Part shown: piece by piece, positions 1-9,418 of the stretch
Position numbering within the stretch: position 1 is the first letter of the stretch
Layout: each line of letters starts with the position of its first letter
Assembly: GCA_026702745.1 (NCBI GenBank)
Contig: JAPPBT010000060.1
Location: 46,571 to 110,570 of the forward strand
Direction: 5' to 3'
Origin: Gemmatimonadota bacterium
GTDB taxonomy: Bacteria > JAAXHH01
Length of the DNA: 64,000 nt
Program-made: the position numbers and the translations under genes
Notes under the pieces: generated by a model
What the model was told of the DNA's origin: nothing
The model's input: the letters and a program-made list of their open reading frames with translations, nothing else
Database searches by the model: none

Positions 1-1
1 G

Positions 2-1030
2 GGTTTCGACAAGGAGCAGGTAATCGCCATTCCCTCGATCGCCGAGGTGGCCTACAAGTACCAGCCCTGGAAGGACGAACTGCTCGGGCACAGCGGGGTG
101 GTTGACGCGAGTCAGGGCGTATACCTGCCCGGACTGGAGGGGAACATCGGGTGGGTGACCTCAGAAACGGCCTGGCGCGTTGATGATCCGGACCAGGTCA
201 AGCACGACCTCCAGGGCATTATCGTCTCGGCGGGTTACGCGGAGACACTGGGCCTCGAACTGCTGGCGGGAAGGTCGTTCAGCGGTCCGTTGGACAGCCA
301 GGCCGAATCCGACAAGATCCTGCTCAACGAGTCCGCCCTCCGGGTCCTGGGCTGGGATACTCCGGAAGAGGCCCTGGGCCGCCAGGTCCGGTTCGGCATC
401 GGCATGACGCAGACGGTCATCGGCGTCGTCCGGGATTTTCACCTTCGCTCGCTACACCTGCCCATCGAACCCCTCGTGATCCTTTACGGCCGTGGACAAC
501 TCATCGCCGTCAGGTTCCAACCCGGGGACACGACGGGCACGCTGGAATTTATGGAACAGGCCTGGGCCCGCCATTTTCCCGATTTCCCCTTCGCCTTCTC
601 TTTTATCGACGAGGATATCGACAGGCTCTACCGGGCCGAACAGCGCATCGGGTACCTCTTCGCGGTCTTCGCCCTGGTGGGGGTGCTGCTCGCCTGTCTG
701 GGCCTCTTCGCGCTGGTCTCCTACACGGTCGAGCGCCGGGTCCGGGAGATCGGCATCCGAAAAGCGCTAGGCGCCACCGTGCGCCGCATGCTCGCCCTGC
801 TGTCCGCCGAATTCGTGGGCCTCGTGCTCCTCGCCAACGCCCTCGCCTGGCCGGCCGCATGGCTGATCATGAGCCGCTGGCTCGAGTCCTTCGCATACCG
901 GATCGACTTGGGATGGGGGCTCTTCTTCGCCGCCTGTGGCGTGGCCCTGCTGATCACGGTGCTGACCATCGGATACCACGTGACCCGGACCGCGCTGGCC
1001 AATCCGGCCGAAGTGCTGCGCGGCGAGTGA
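2..1030 (+). CDS. FtsX/MacB-type ABC transporter permease, C-terminal part (5' cut by window edge)
   Basis: This reading frame is open from base 2, so the gene starts outside the window and only its last 342 residues are seen. It aligns closely with the C-terminal half of the permeases at 2361-4736 and 6137-8521: the same G-F-[DE]-K motif opening the second periplasmic domain, the VIGVVRDFH motif near residue 140, and the same final FtsX domain with four hydrophobic segments. The cytoplasmic EIGIRKALGA motif, typical of FtsX-like permeases, is present, and the protein ends in the shared pattern NPAEVLRxE. Such permeases normally pair with an ATPase to move lipids, peptides or antimicrobials, or act in mechanotransmission. 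No ATPase gene is visible nearby, so the substrate is unknown. Confidence 0.9.
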   Translation, partial: GFDKEQVIAIPSIAEVAYKYQPWKDELLGHSGVVDASQGVYLPGLEGNIGWVTSETAWRVDDPDQVKHDLQGIIVSAGYAETLGLELLAGRSFSGPLDSQAESDKILLNESALRVLGWDTPEEALGRQVRFGIGMTQTVIGVVRDFHLRSLHLPIEPLVILYGRGQLIAVRFQPGDTTGTLEFMEQAWARHFPDFPFAFSFIDEDIDRLYRAEQRIGYLFAVFALVGVLLACLGLFALVSYTVERRVREIGIRKALGATVRRMLALLSAEFVGLVLLANALAWPAAWLIMSRWLESFAYRIDLGWGLFFAACGVALLITVLTIGYHVTRTALANPAEVLRGE

Positions 1031-1099
1031 TACGTGGAATAGTAAAGGCAGGGAGGTACAATCCGACCGAAATGGCGCGCAGGGAGTAGGGCCGGGCCG

Positions 1100-2104
1100 C
1101 TACTGTCCCAGCACGAGGTCCCGCCCCGCCACCAGGCTGGCCATCTTGCGGTCCGCCACGCTTCGGGGGAGCATCCAGAACCCGCAGTCGGGGTGCACCC
1201 AGCGCACGCGCTTCGGTCCGAGCACGTCGACGGCATGTTCGATGCGGCGGGCAACCTCGTCCGGTGATTCCACGCCGTTGTCCTTGATGTCGACCACGCC
1301 CACACCCAGCGCGATGTCTTCGCGCAGATCCCTGAACATCGGCAGTTCGTCGTAACCCCTGCGGGCGAACTCCAGGACGAGATGGTCGACATCCAGGTTG
1401 TTCAGGAATACCATCAGGTCATTCCACAGGCCGGACTGGATGCTCTGCCCGCCGTAGTTGCCGAAGCAGAGGTGCAATCCCTTCTCTCCCTGCACCGCAC
1501 CGAGCACGTGGTTGACGGGTTCGTGGGCCCAGTCCGCGTCCTCGGGATGGCCGGTCAGGTTGGCCTCGTCCACCTGCAGGACCGGCGCGTCGATCTCGGC
1601 GACCTGCCTGCGCAACACCTCGGCGATGTCCATCGACATGGCGCGCAGATCGCCGTAATGCTCGTCCAGGAGCGTCTTGGCCAGCATGTAGGGTGAGGTG
1701 ACCGTGAACTTGAGCGTGCGGTCGGTGAGCGTTCGCATTGACTGCCACGCGGCCGGCAGGTTGAGTGCGCCTTCCCCGATCTTGCCGCGCACGATGCCGC
1801 CGGGCGTGCTGCGGAAAGCCATTCCCTCGCGCTTCCGAAAATCGGCGAGGATCTCGCGGGAGACCTCCGTCGTGATCCCGGACATGGGCCGGATGAAGTA
1901 CTCGATCATCCCGTTGGTCTCCGGGTGGCCGACATCGAAGCGCGACAGCTCCCCGTCGGTGAGGACGTCGATCCCGGCCAGTTCCTGGGTCTTCAGGATC
2001 ACCTTGGCCGCGTCGATCAGGTTGGGCGTGGTGGGATAGGCCGCCAGCCAGTCCGGGATGGGATAGCTGCCGACCACGGTGGTCTTGATTGCGGGTTTTG
2101 ACAT
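1100..2104 (-). CDS. MetE C-terminal-domain-like methyltransferase (cobalamin-independent methionine synthase family)
   Basis: A 334-residue protein matching only the C-terminal catalytic barrel of cobalamin-independent methionine synthase. It begins MSKPAIKTTVVGSYP, carries the VGSYPIPDW opening typical of stand-alone MetE-like proteins, a QVDEANL segment, the HLCFGNYG segment that would carry zinc ligands, and HPDCGFW near the end with another candidate zinc Cys. The start at 2104 has an AGGGAG ribosome site 8 bases upstream; an earlier in-frame ATG at 2128 lacks one. Full-length MetE is about 750 residues, so the substrate-binding N-terminal domain is absent. Short forms are known that use simpler methyl donors, but the reaction here is not established. 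The gene lies on the opposite strand between two permease paralogues. Confidence 0.85.
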   Translation of the reverse strand: MSKPAIKTTVVGSYPIPDWLAAYPTTPNLIDAAKVILKTQELAGIDVLTDGELSRFDVGHPETNGMIEYFIRPMSGITTEVSREILADFRKREGMAFRSTPGGIVRGKIGEGALNLPAAWQSMRTLTDRTLKFTVTSPYMLAKTLLDEHYGDLRAMSMDIAEVLRRQVAEIDAPVLQVDEANLTGHPEDADWAHEPVNHVLGAVQGEKGLHLCFGNYGGQSIQSGLWNDLMVFLNNLDVDHLVLEFARRGYDELPMFRDLREDIALGVGVVDIKDNGVESPDEVARRIEHAVDVLGPKRVRWVHPDCGFWMLPRSVADRKMASLVAGRDLVLGQ

Positions 2105-2360
2105 TACGGAAACTCCCTGGATAAGCAAGAACCTGCTTCAGGATCGATCCGGTCGCAGGGCTTTTCAAATAACATGACGATGAAGAGAAATATACATTAT
2201 GCATCTCGGCGTCGGTATTAATACAGACGCGTTGGCGTCAATTCCGAATGCAAGCGCAAATCAACAGTGTATCGCCGTCGCTGCGTTGTAAAGTACCGAA
2301 TGTTCCTCCTGCACCTGTGAACGCTACAGATCCACACGATCCGATTTCCGAATTCCTTAT
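2105..2360. other. Divergent intergenic region between metE-like gene and permease
   Basis: This 256-base gap separates divergent genes and should contain both promoters. The stretch around 2170-2220 is clearly richer in A and T than its surroundings, but I found no convincing -35/-10 pair on either strand. Confidence 0.4.
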
Positions 2361-4736
2361 ATGCTCAAGAGCTATATAACCATAGCGATTCGCCATATGG
2401 CCAGGGAAAAGGGCTATACGGCCATCAACGTCCTCGGCCTGGCCGTCGGGATGATCTGCGCCATGCTGATCTTCCTCTATGTCAGTTTCGAACTCAGTTA
2501 CGACCGCTATCACGAGAAGGCGGACCGCCTGTACAGAGTGGCGGTCAACAACGACGCCAGGACGCCTCCGGCCCTGGCCTCGGCGCTTCAGGGGGACTTC
2601 CCCGAGATTTCGGGTTTCGTCCGGTTGCTCCCGACGACCGGTACCTGGATCATGAAACACGAAGAAAATATCTATTATGAGAACCGGGTCTACTGGGCGG
2701 ACAGCGCCCTGCTGGAACTCTTTACCTTCCCGCTGATCCGCGGCGATTCCCGAACGGCCCTGGAAGCGCCCTACGCCGTCGTGATCAGCGAAGACACGGC
2801 CCGGAAATACTTCGGCGAAGAAGATCCGATGGGCAAAACGATTATCGCCGACAACGGCTTCATGATGCTGACCGTTACCGGGGTCATGGAAAATACACCG
2901 CAAAATACCCACTTTCAGGCCGACTTCTTCATTTCGCTGACCTCCGCGTCTCAGGAGGATCTCGGATACTGGTCGTGGATCAATTTCTACACGTACATCG
3001 CGCTGCCGGAGGGTCATTCGCACGCGGCCATTGAGGAGCGGCTTCCCGCTTTCGTCAACAGGCACATCGGGGAAGGGCTCAGGGAACGGGGCGGCAGTTT
3101 CGAACTCTTTCTGCAGCCGGTGACGGACATCCATCTTCATTCCAATCTCGAACACGAGACCGGCGCCAACAGCGATATCACCTATGTCTACATCCTTTCG
3201 GCCATAGCGCTCTTCATCCTGTCCGTCGCCTGTATCAATTTCATCAATCTGTCCATCGCCCGGTTTGCCGGCCGGACCAGAGAAGTGGGCTTGCGCAAGA
3301 TGTTTGGCGCGTATCGTTTCCAGTTGATCCGGCAGTTCCTGGGAGAATCGGTCCTGGTAACCGCCATGGCGCTGGTGATCGCACTGGCGGCCATTTCATT
3401 GATCTCCCCGTATTTCGACAGCTTTGCGGGAAAACCGGTAACGACGGAATTCGCAGGCTCCGGTTTCTGGTGGCTCGTCCTTCCCGCCGGTGCACTGCTC
3501 GTGGGTTTGCTGTCCGGAAGCTACCCGGCGATGCTGCTTTCCACCCTGCAGCCGGTTCAAAGCGTGAAGGGAGGGCCGCAACTCGCTGCGGCCGGAGGAC
3601 TTTCGCGGAAGATCCTGGTGGTTATCCAGTTTACGATTTCCATCGTGATGATCATCAGCACGGGCATTCTGTTCAATCAGATGGCATACCTCCAGAGCAA
3701 GCATCCGGGTTTCGAAAAAGACCACGTGATCGTGATACCGACTTTTAATGACGTCCTGGATAACTTTCAGCCATGGAAAGAAGCCTTGCTGCAACACACC
3801 GGCGTGGCCGCGGTGACCCATAGCAATTCCTTGCCGGGGCTGGCCGGCAACATAGGCCAGGTATCGACCGGCACGATACAGCGCGTCGATGATCCGGGCA
3901 ATATCCGACATGACGTGCAGGGCCTGAACGTCGCGCTGGATTTCGTGGAGACCCTGGGCATGGAATTGCTCGCCGGCCGGTCGCATAGCGGTGCGATGTC
4001 CAGGGATTCCGAAGCGTTGAACATCGTAATCAACAAGACCGCGCAGCGGGTGTTGGGTTGGAACACGCCGGAGGAGGCCATTGGCCAGGAAGTCCTTTTC
4101 GGTAGAGGCTGGACGGGAACGGTTATCGGTGTGGTCAGGGATTTTCATTTTCGATCGATGCATCTGAAGATAGAGCCGCTCGTGCTGTTTCTGGGCGGCG
4201 GTCTCCATCTGGCCGTCCGGCTACACCCAGGGGATCCGGGACGAGCACTGGATTACATTGAAAACCAGTGGTTGCGGATGTTCCCGGACTTTCCTTTTGC
4301 GTATACGTTTCTCGACGAGAACATCGAACGCCTGTACCGGTCGGAAGTACGGATCGGTTACGTATTCGGCGTATTCGCCCTGGTGGCTGTTTTCCTTGCC
4401 TGCCTGGGCCTGTTCGCGTTGGTTTCCTTCACGATGGAACGAAGAACCAGGGAGATCGGCGTACGCAAAGCGTTGGGCGCTTCCGTCCAACAGGTGTTGG
4501 CGTTGCTGTCGGGTGAATTCGTGGGGCTCGTGCTCATCGCCAATGTCTTGGCCTGGCCGGCGGCCTGGCTGACCATGCAGCGCTGGCTGGAGTCCTTCGC
4601 CTACCGAACGGTGATCGGCTGGGAGATCTTTTTTCTTTCCGGCGTCACCGCCCTGCTGATCACGCTGGTCACCATCGGCTATCGCGTGGTTCGGACCGCA
4701 CTCGCCAATCCGGCTGACGTGCTGAGGAACGAGTGA
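2361..4736 (+). CDS. FtsX/MacB-type ABC transporter permease (paralogue B)
   Basis: A complete 791-residue permease. Residues 1-45 hold the first transmembrane helix with the motif NVLGLAVGM; residues 45-270 form a periplasmic MacB-type domain beginning with ELSYDRYHEKADR; around 280-390 lie three helices with the cytoplasmic motif REVGLRKMFGA; a second half repeats the plan (helix near 420, second periplasmic domain, final three helices with REIGVRKALGA near 690). This double MacB_PCD/FtsX layout is typical of about 800-residue putative ABC transport permeases of uncultured bacteria. It is a close paralogue of the genes at 2-1030 and 6137-8521. It is followed 3 bases later by the NADH dehydrogenase, suggesting co-transcription. 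No ATP-binding partner is encoded nearby. Confidence 0.92.
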   Translation: MLKSYITIAIRHMAREKGYTAINVLGLAVGMICAMLIFLYVSFELSYDRYHEKADRLYRVAVNNDARTPPALASALQGDFPEISGFVRLLPTTGTWIMKHEENIYYENRVYWADSALLELFTFPLIRGDSRTALEAPYAVVISEDTARKYFGEEDPMGKTIIADNGFMMLTVTGVMENTPQNTHFQADFFISLTSASQEDLGYWSWINFYTYIALPEGHSHAAIEERLPAFVNRHIGEGLRERGGSFELFLQPVTDIHLHSNLEHETGANSDITYVYILSAIALFILSVACINFINLSIARFAGRTREVGLRKMFGAYRFQLIRQFLGESVLVTAMALVIALAAISLISPYFDSFAGKPVTTEFAGSGFWWLVLPAGALLVGLLSGSYPAMLLSTLQPVQSVKGGPQLAAAGGLSRKILVVIQFTISIVMIISTGILFNQMAYLQSKHPGFEKDHVIVIPTFNDVLDNFQPWKEALLQHTGVAAVTHSNSLPGLAGNIGQVSTGTIQRVDDPGNIRHDVQGLNVALDFVETLGMELLAGRSHSGAMSRDSEALNIVINKTAQRVLGWNTPEEAIGQEVLFGRGWTGTVIGVVRDFHFRSMHLKIEPLVLFLGGGLHLAVRLHPGDPGRALDYIENQWLRMFPDFPFAYTFLDENIERLYRSEVRIGYVFGVFALVAVFLACLGLFALVSFTMERRTREIGVRKALGASVQQVLALLSGEFVGLVLIANVLAWPAAWLTMQRWLESFAYRTVIGWEIFFLSGVTALLITLVTIGYRVVRTALANPADVLRNE

Positions 4737-4739
4737 CTC

Positions 4740-6137
4740 ATGAAGCACGTCGTCATCGTCGGAGGGGGCTTCGCCGGTCTTAACGCGGCCAAGAAACTGG
4801 GCGGCTTGCGCGACGTCCGCGTCACCCTGGTCGACCGGCAGAACTACCATCTGTTCCAGCCGCTGCTCTACCAGGTCGCCATGGCCGGCCTGTCGCCCGC
4901 CGACATCGCCACGCCCATCCGAAGCGTGCTCGCACGCTGCCGAAACATCTCGGTGCTGCAGGGATCAGTCGAGGGGGTTGGCCTGCAGGCGGGGACCGTA
5001 TCGGCGGATTTCGGCCGGCTGGCGTTCGATTACCTGCTGCTCTGCTGCGGGTCGATGCCAAGTTACTTCGGCCACGGAGACTGGGAGGAGCACGCACCCA
5101 GCCTGAAGACGATTCCGCAGGCCACCGAGATCCGGCGGCGCCTGCTGAGCGCTTTCGAGGCGGCGGAACGGACCGAAGATCTCGATACACGCCGCCGGCT
5201 CTTGACTTTCGTCGTCATAGGCGGCGGTCCGACCGGCGTCGAGCTGGCGGGCGCCATCGGGGAAATGAGCCGGTTCACACTCGCTCGGGACTTCCGCAAC
5301 ATCGACACCCGGCTTACGCGGGTCATCCTGATCGAGTCCGGTCCGCGCATCCTCTCCATGTTCTCCGAGCAGCAGGCGGCCCGGGCGGCCCGGGACCTGG
5401 AAAAACTCGGCGTGCAGGTCTGGCCGAACACCCTGGCGACGGGGATCGACGAACACGGCGTGCAGGCGGGCCCGGAGCGTATTGCGTCCTCCACGGTACT
5501 CTGGGCGGCCGGGGTACGGGGGGTTGAAGTCGCGGTTTCGGGGTCCGCGCAGGGCGATGAACTGGATGGGCGGCATGAGGAGGGCGGCGTCGAGACGGAC
5601 CGCGGGGGCCGCGCAGAGCCGGATCCGATTGGCCGCGTGACGTTAGACCGCGGCGGTCGCGTGGTGGTCGACGAAGACTTGAGCATACCCGGCCACCCGA
5701 ATGTGTTTGTCGCGGGCGACCAGGCCTGTTTCACCCACCAGACCGGCGCGCCGCTTCCCGGCACGGCGCCCGTGGCGATCCAGCAGGGCCGGTTCGTGGC
5801 GCGGACGATTTGTCGCGATCTCGTGGGCAAGCAGCGCGAGCCCTTCCGGTTCGTCGACCGGGGCCAGATGGCGACCATCGGACGCAGCCGCGCCGTGGCG
5901 GAAATCGGAAGGCTCAGGTTCTCCGGCTGGTTCGCGTGGATCACGTGGCTGGTGGTCCACGTCTACTTCCTCGTGGGATTCAGGAACCGGTTGCTCGTCG
6001 TGCTGCACTGGGCCTGGTCCTACGTGACATTCCGGCGCGGCGCCCGGCTGATCGTCGAGCGCGAGTGGCGGTTCGGCAGGCGCAAGGACAAGACCGTGCC
6101 CGCCCGGGACGAAATCAGGACGGACGGGGAGGTATGA
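4740..6137 (+). CDS. ndh: Type II NADH:quinone oxidoreductase (NDH-2), FAD-dependent
   Basis: A 465-residue single-subunit NADH dehydrogenase that passes electrons from NADH to quinone without pumping protons. The FAD dinucleotide motif VGGGFAGLNAA is at residues 6-16, the second (NADH) motif VIGGGPTGVELAG at about 159-171, and the C-terminal FAD-binding motif VFVAGDQ about residue 322. The C-terminus has an amphipathic/hydrophobic stretch (FAWITWLVVHVYFLVGF) that should anchor it to the membrane, as in other NDH-2. Between the NADH domain and the last FAD motif is an extra stretch of roughly 35 residues (about 264-300) rich in Gly, Glu, Asp and Arg with a repeated DRGGR, absent from typical NDH-2. 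It is inserted between two permease paralogues; its TGA overlaps the ATG ATG of the next gene. Confidence 0.93.
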   Translation: MKHVVIVGGGFAGLNAAKKLGGLRDVRVTLVDRQNYHLFQPLLYQVAMAGLSPADIATPIRSVLARCRNISVLQGSVEGVGLQAGTVSADFGRLAFDYLLLCCGSMPSYFGHGDWEEHAPSLKTIPQATEIRRRLLSAFEAAERTEDLDTRRRLLTFVVIGGGPTGVELAGAIGEMSRFTLARDFRNIDTRLTRVILIESGPRILSMFSEQQAARAARDLEKLGVQVWPNTLATGIDEHGVQAGPERIASSTVLWAAGVRGVEVAVSGSAQGDELDGRHEEGGVETDRGGRAEPDPIGRVTLDRGGRVVVDEDLSIPGHPNVFVAGDQACFTHQTGAPLPGTAPVAIQQGRFVARTICRDLVGKQREPFRFVDRGQMATIGRSRAVAEIGRLRFSGWFAWITWLVVHVYFLVGFRNRLLVVLHWAWSYVTFRRGARLIVEREWRFGRRKDKTVPARDEIRTDGEV

Positions 6138-8521
6138 TGCCAGGGAGCCACATTGCCTTAGCCCTGCGGCACATGGGCCGGTACAGGGGTTACACGGCCA
6201 TCAACGTCCTCGGCCTGGCCGTCGGCATGATATGCGCCATCCTGATTTTCCTGTACGTGAGCTACGAACTGAGCTACGACCGCTACCACGACAAGGCCGA
6301 CCGCATCTACCGGATAGCGCTCAACGACAGTGCCCGGTCGCCCCGTGAACTGGGTCCGATGCTCCAGGCCGACTTCCCCGAAATCCAGCACTTCGCCCGA
6401 ATGCTTCCCACGATCGGCACCTGGATCATGAAGCACGAAGACCGGATCTACTACGAGAAGAGCGTGTACTGGGTCAACAATGCACTGTTCGACGTCTTTA
6501 CCTTTCCCCTCGTGAGAGGCGATCCGGATCACGCCCTCGAAGCGCCGTACATGGTGGTCATCAGCGAAGACATCGCCCGGAAGTACTTCGGCGATGAAGA
6601 TCCCATGGGCAAAACGATCATCGCCGATAACGGATACATGCTGCTGACCGTCACCGGAGTCATGGAGAACATCCCGGAAAACGCCCACTTCCACGCCGAC
6701 TTCCTCATATCCCTGGCTTCGGCATACGACAAGTTCGAATGGAACAGGGCCGCGGGGATCTGGTTCTCCACGCTGTTCTACAACTACATCGTCTTGCAGG
6801 AAGGCCATCCGCCGGAGGAGACCCAGCGGAAACTGCCCGGTTTCGTGGAGAGACACGTCGACGCGAGTTACCTGGAAGACCTCGACCGTTACGAATTGTC
6901 GCTGCAGCCCGTCACCGACATTCACCTTTATTCCCATCTCGAGAACGAGCACACCGCCAATACCGATGTGGCCTACGTGTACATCCTGATCGCCATCGGG
7001 CTGTTCATCCTGGTCATCGCCTCGGTGAATTATGTAAACCTGTCCACTGCACAGTTCGTGCACCGCGCCCGCGAGATCGGCATGCGCAAGGTCCTCGGGG
7101 CGTCCCGGGGGCAGTTGATACGGCAGTGCCTGGGGGAGTCGGTCCTGATGACCATTATGGCCCTGTCGGTTGCCCTGGCGGCCGTCTATTTCATCGCACC
7201 GTATTTCGACGCACTGTTGGGCCAGCCGATCGCCTCGGCCCATGGGCTGCACCCCCTGTGGTGGCTCGCCCTGCCGGTCACCGCGGTCCTCATCGGGCTC
7301 CTGTCGGGCGCATACCCGGCCCTCGTGTTTTCCTCCGTGCGGGCCATTCCGGGGCTCAAGGAAGGACGGCCGTACCTGCCCGGCGGCGCGTGGTCCCGAA
7401 AGATCCTGGTCGTTTTTCAATTTGCCATTTCCACCGCACTCATCATCGGCACCGGCATCCTGTTCAGCCAGTTGAACTTCATTCAGCACAAGAAGCTGGG
7501 CTTCGAAAAGGACCAGGTGATCGTGATTCCAACGGTCGAGCAAGTGGCGACAAACTACCAGCCGTGGAAAGATGCCCTGTTGCAGCACCCCCGTGTGGAG
7601 GGTGTGAGCCAGGCCATCACCCTGCCCGGCCTGTTCGGCACCGTCGGCCGACCGTCGACGGGCACGATGCAGCGTGTAGAGGACCCGGACCACGTCAGGC
7701 ATGCCGTCCATGGTTTCCAGGCTTCCGTGGACTTCGTGGAGACGATGGGCATGGAACTGCTCGCGGGCCGCTCCCATCGCGGGGCATTCAGGAACGACAC
7801 GGAGTGGAAGTACATCGTGATTAACGAGACGGCGGCGCGCGTCCTGGGCTGGGTATCGCCCGTAGAGGCCGTCGGGCAGCAGATCCGGTTTGCCAGTGGA
7901 TACACGCACGCGGTGGCCGGCGTGGTCCGGGACTTCCACTTTCGGACGCTGCACCAGGAAATCGAACCGCTGGTACTCTTTCACGGCACCGGGCTTCACC
8001 TGGTGGTCCGGATCCGGCCGGAAGATATCAGGAGCACGCTGGCGAACATCGAAGCGGCATGGTCGGATTTCTTCCCCGATTTCCCCTTCGCCTTTACATT
8101 TCTCGACGAGGACATCGACCGCCAGTACCGGAACGAAATGCGAATCGGCTACTTCTTCGGCGTGTTCGCCCTGGTGGCGGTTTTCCTGACCGGCCTGGGT
8201 CTCGTCGCCCTGGTCTCGTTCACGGCCGAGCGGCGCACCCGGGAGATCGGCGTTCGAAAGGCGCTGGGCGCTTCCGTGCAACGCCTGCTCGGCATGCTGT
8301 CCGCCGAATTCGTCGTTCTCGTGGCCAACGTCATTGCCTGGCCGGCGGCCTGGCTGATCATGGGGCGCTGGCTGGAGAACTTCGCCTACCGCATCGAGAT
8401 GGGATGGGGGATTTTCTTTGCGTCCGCCGGCGCCGCACTGTTGATTTCGGTGGCTACCATCGGCTATCACGTAATCAGGGCCGCGCTGGCTAATCCCGCG
8501 GAAGTGCTGCGCAACGAGTGA
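6137..8521 (+). CDS. FtsX/MacB-type ABC transporter permease (paralogue C)
   Basis: A 794-residue permease with the same double MacB_PCD/FtsX layout as the gene at 2361. The start at 6137 was chosen because the protein then aligns residue for residue with paralogue B (MPGSHIALALRHMGR against MLKSYITIAIRHMAR) and because GGGGAGG lies 4 bases upstream; an ATG at 6134 sits almost on that ribosome site, and the long in-frame extension to 5810 is an antisense-free run within ndh rather than real coding. Overlap with the ndh stop suggests translational coupling. One oddity is that the second-to-last membrane segment reads EFVVLVANVIAWP, two residues shorter than EFVGLVLIANVLAWP in the paralogues. 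Substrate unknown; no ATPase partner seen. Confidence 0.92.
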   Translation: MPGSHIALALRHMGRYRGYTAINVLGLAVGMICAILIFLYVSYELSYDRYHDKADRIYRIALNDSARSPRELGPMLQADFPEIQHFARMLPTIGTWIMKHEDRIYYEKSVYWVNNALFDVFTFPLVRGDPDHALEAPYMVVISEDIARKYFGDEDPMGKTIIADNGYMLLTVTGVMENIPENAHFHADFLISLASAYDKFEWNRAAGIWFSTLFYNYIVLQEGHPPEETQRKLPGFVERHVDASYLEDLDRYELSLQPVTDIHLYSHLENEHTANTDVAYVYILIAIGLFILVIASVNYVNLSTAQFVHRAREIGMRKVLGASRGQLIRQCLGESVLMTIMALSVALAAVYFIAPYFDALLGQPIASAHGLHPLWWLALPVTAVLIGLLSGAYPALVFSSVRAIPGLKEGRPYLPGGAWSRKILVVFQFAISTALIIGTGILFSQLNFIQHKKLGFEKDQVIVIPTVEQVATNYQPWKDALLQHPRVEGVSQAITLPGLFGTVGRPSTGTMQRVEDPDHVRHAVHGFQASVDFVETMGMELLAGRSHRGAFRNDTEWKYIVINETAARVLGWVSPVEAVGQQIRFASGYTHAVAGVVRDFHFRTLHQEIEPLVLFHGTGLHLVVRIRPEDIRSTLANIEAAWSDFFPDFPFAFTFLDEDIDRQYRNEMRIGYFFGVFALVAVFLTGLGLVALVSFTAERRTREIGVRKALGASVQRLLGMLSAEFVVLVANVIAWPAAWLIMGRWLENFAYRIEMGWGIFFASAGAALLISVATIGYHVIRAALANPAEVLRNE

Positions 8522-8523
8522 AA

Positions 8524-9327
8524 ATGGAGGACCGGATGGAGGACCGGATGGAAGACCGGGTGGAAGGCCCGATTAAATCTGCACAATCCTGGGACCCGGA
8601 ACGCTACGCCCGCAACGCCCGGTTCGTCGCGGACCTGGGCATGCCCGTGGTCGAGCTGCTGGATCCGCAGCCCGGAGAACGCATTCTGGACCTGGGATGT
8701 GGCGACGGGGCGCTGACGGCGAAACTGGTGGATATGGGCTGCAGCGTCGTCGGCGTGGACAGCAGTGCGGAGCAAATCGAGGCGGCGCGGAAGCTCGGTC
8801 TCGACGCCCACGTCACGGACGGGCACGCGCTGGATTTCGAAGGTGAATTCGACGCGGTATTCAGCAACGCCGCCCTGCACTGGATGGGCCATCCCGACGA
8901 GGTGATCGCGGGCGTGCGCCGCGCGTTGAAACCCGATGGACGATTCGTGGCCGAATGCGGTGGGCACGGGTGCGTGGATACCATCGTCAAGGCGCTTACC
9001 GGAGCGCTCAAACGGCGCGGACTGTGGGAGGATGGAATCAATCCCTGGTATTTCCCCACCGACGAAGAGTACCGGGACCGGCTTGCCCGGCAGGGGTTCG
9101 ACGTGCAGTACATCGCGCTGATTCCCCGGCCTACCCCGCTGCCCGGAGATATCGGCGGCTGGCTCGAGACCTTCGCCGAAAGCTTCACGTCCCGGGTGCC
9201 TGTTGCGGATCGACCGGGGTTTCTCGAAGAAGTCCGGGAAACCATGCGGCCCAGCCTGTGTGATGCGGACGGCGCGTGGACGGCGGACTACATCCGGTTA
9301 CGGTTCGCGGCGGTGAAGGAGGGGTGA
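8524..9327 (+). CDS. Class I SAM-dependent methyltransferase
   Basis: A 267-residue Rossmann-fold methyltransferase. The SAM-binding motif I reads ILDLGCGDGALT (about residues 54-65), followed by an acidic residue at the end of strand 2 (VVGVDSS) and FDAVFSNAALHWM, the motif seen in trans-aconitate methyltransferase-like and methyltransferase_11/25 families. The substrate is not predictable. The N-terminus is unusual: three successive 12-base units encode MEDR MEDR MEDR, and the first two copies each carry ATGGAGG, so copies one and two supply a ribosome site for ATGs at 8536 and 8548. Translation could begin at any of 8524, 8536 or 8548. It begins 2 bases after the permease stop and is probably in the same transcript. 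Confidence 0.88.
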   Translation: MEDRMEDRMEDRVEGPIKSAQSWDPERYARNARFVADLGMPVVELLDPQPGERILDLGCGDGALTAKLVDMGCSVVGVDSSAEQIEAARKLGLDAHVTDGHALDFEGEFDAVFSNAALHWMGHPDEVIAGVRRALKPDGRFVAECGGHGCVDTIVKALTGALKRRGLWEDGINPWYFPTDEEYRDRLARQGFDVQYIALIPRPTPLPGDIGGWLETFAESFTSRVPVADRPGFLEEVRETMRPSLCDADGAWTADYIRLRFAAVKEG

Positions 9328-9418
9328 AGGAGGAGTGAAGTGAAACAAGGTATGTAGACATTGTGCGGGTGAACGATCCGTCTTACGATTCCGACAAAAT
9401 GAGAAAGGATACAAGCAT

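Noticed and set aside
5810..6136. In-frame N-terminal extension of permease C
   Set aside because: It lies within the ndh coding region, and paralogue alignment starts at 6137.
6158..8470. A 770-codon open frame on the minus strand over permease C
   Set aside because: It is antisense to a complete permease with motifs, has no family resemblance, and arises from the high G+C content that suppresses stop codons.
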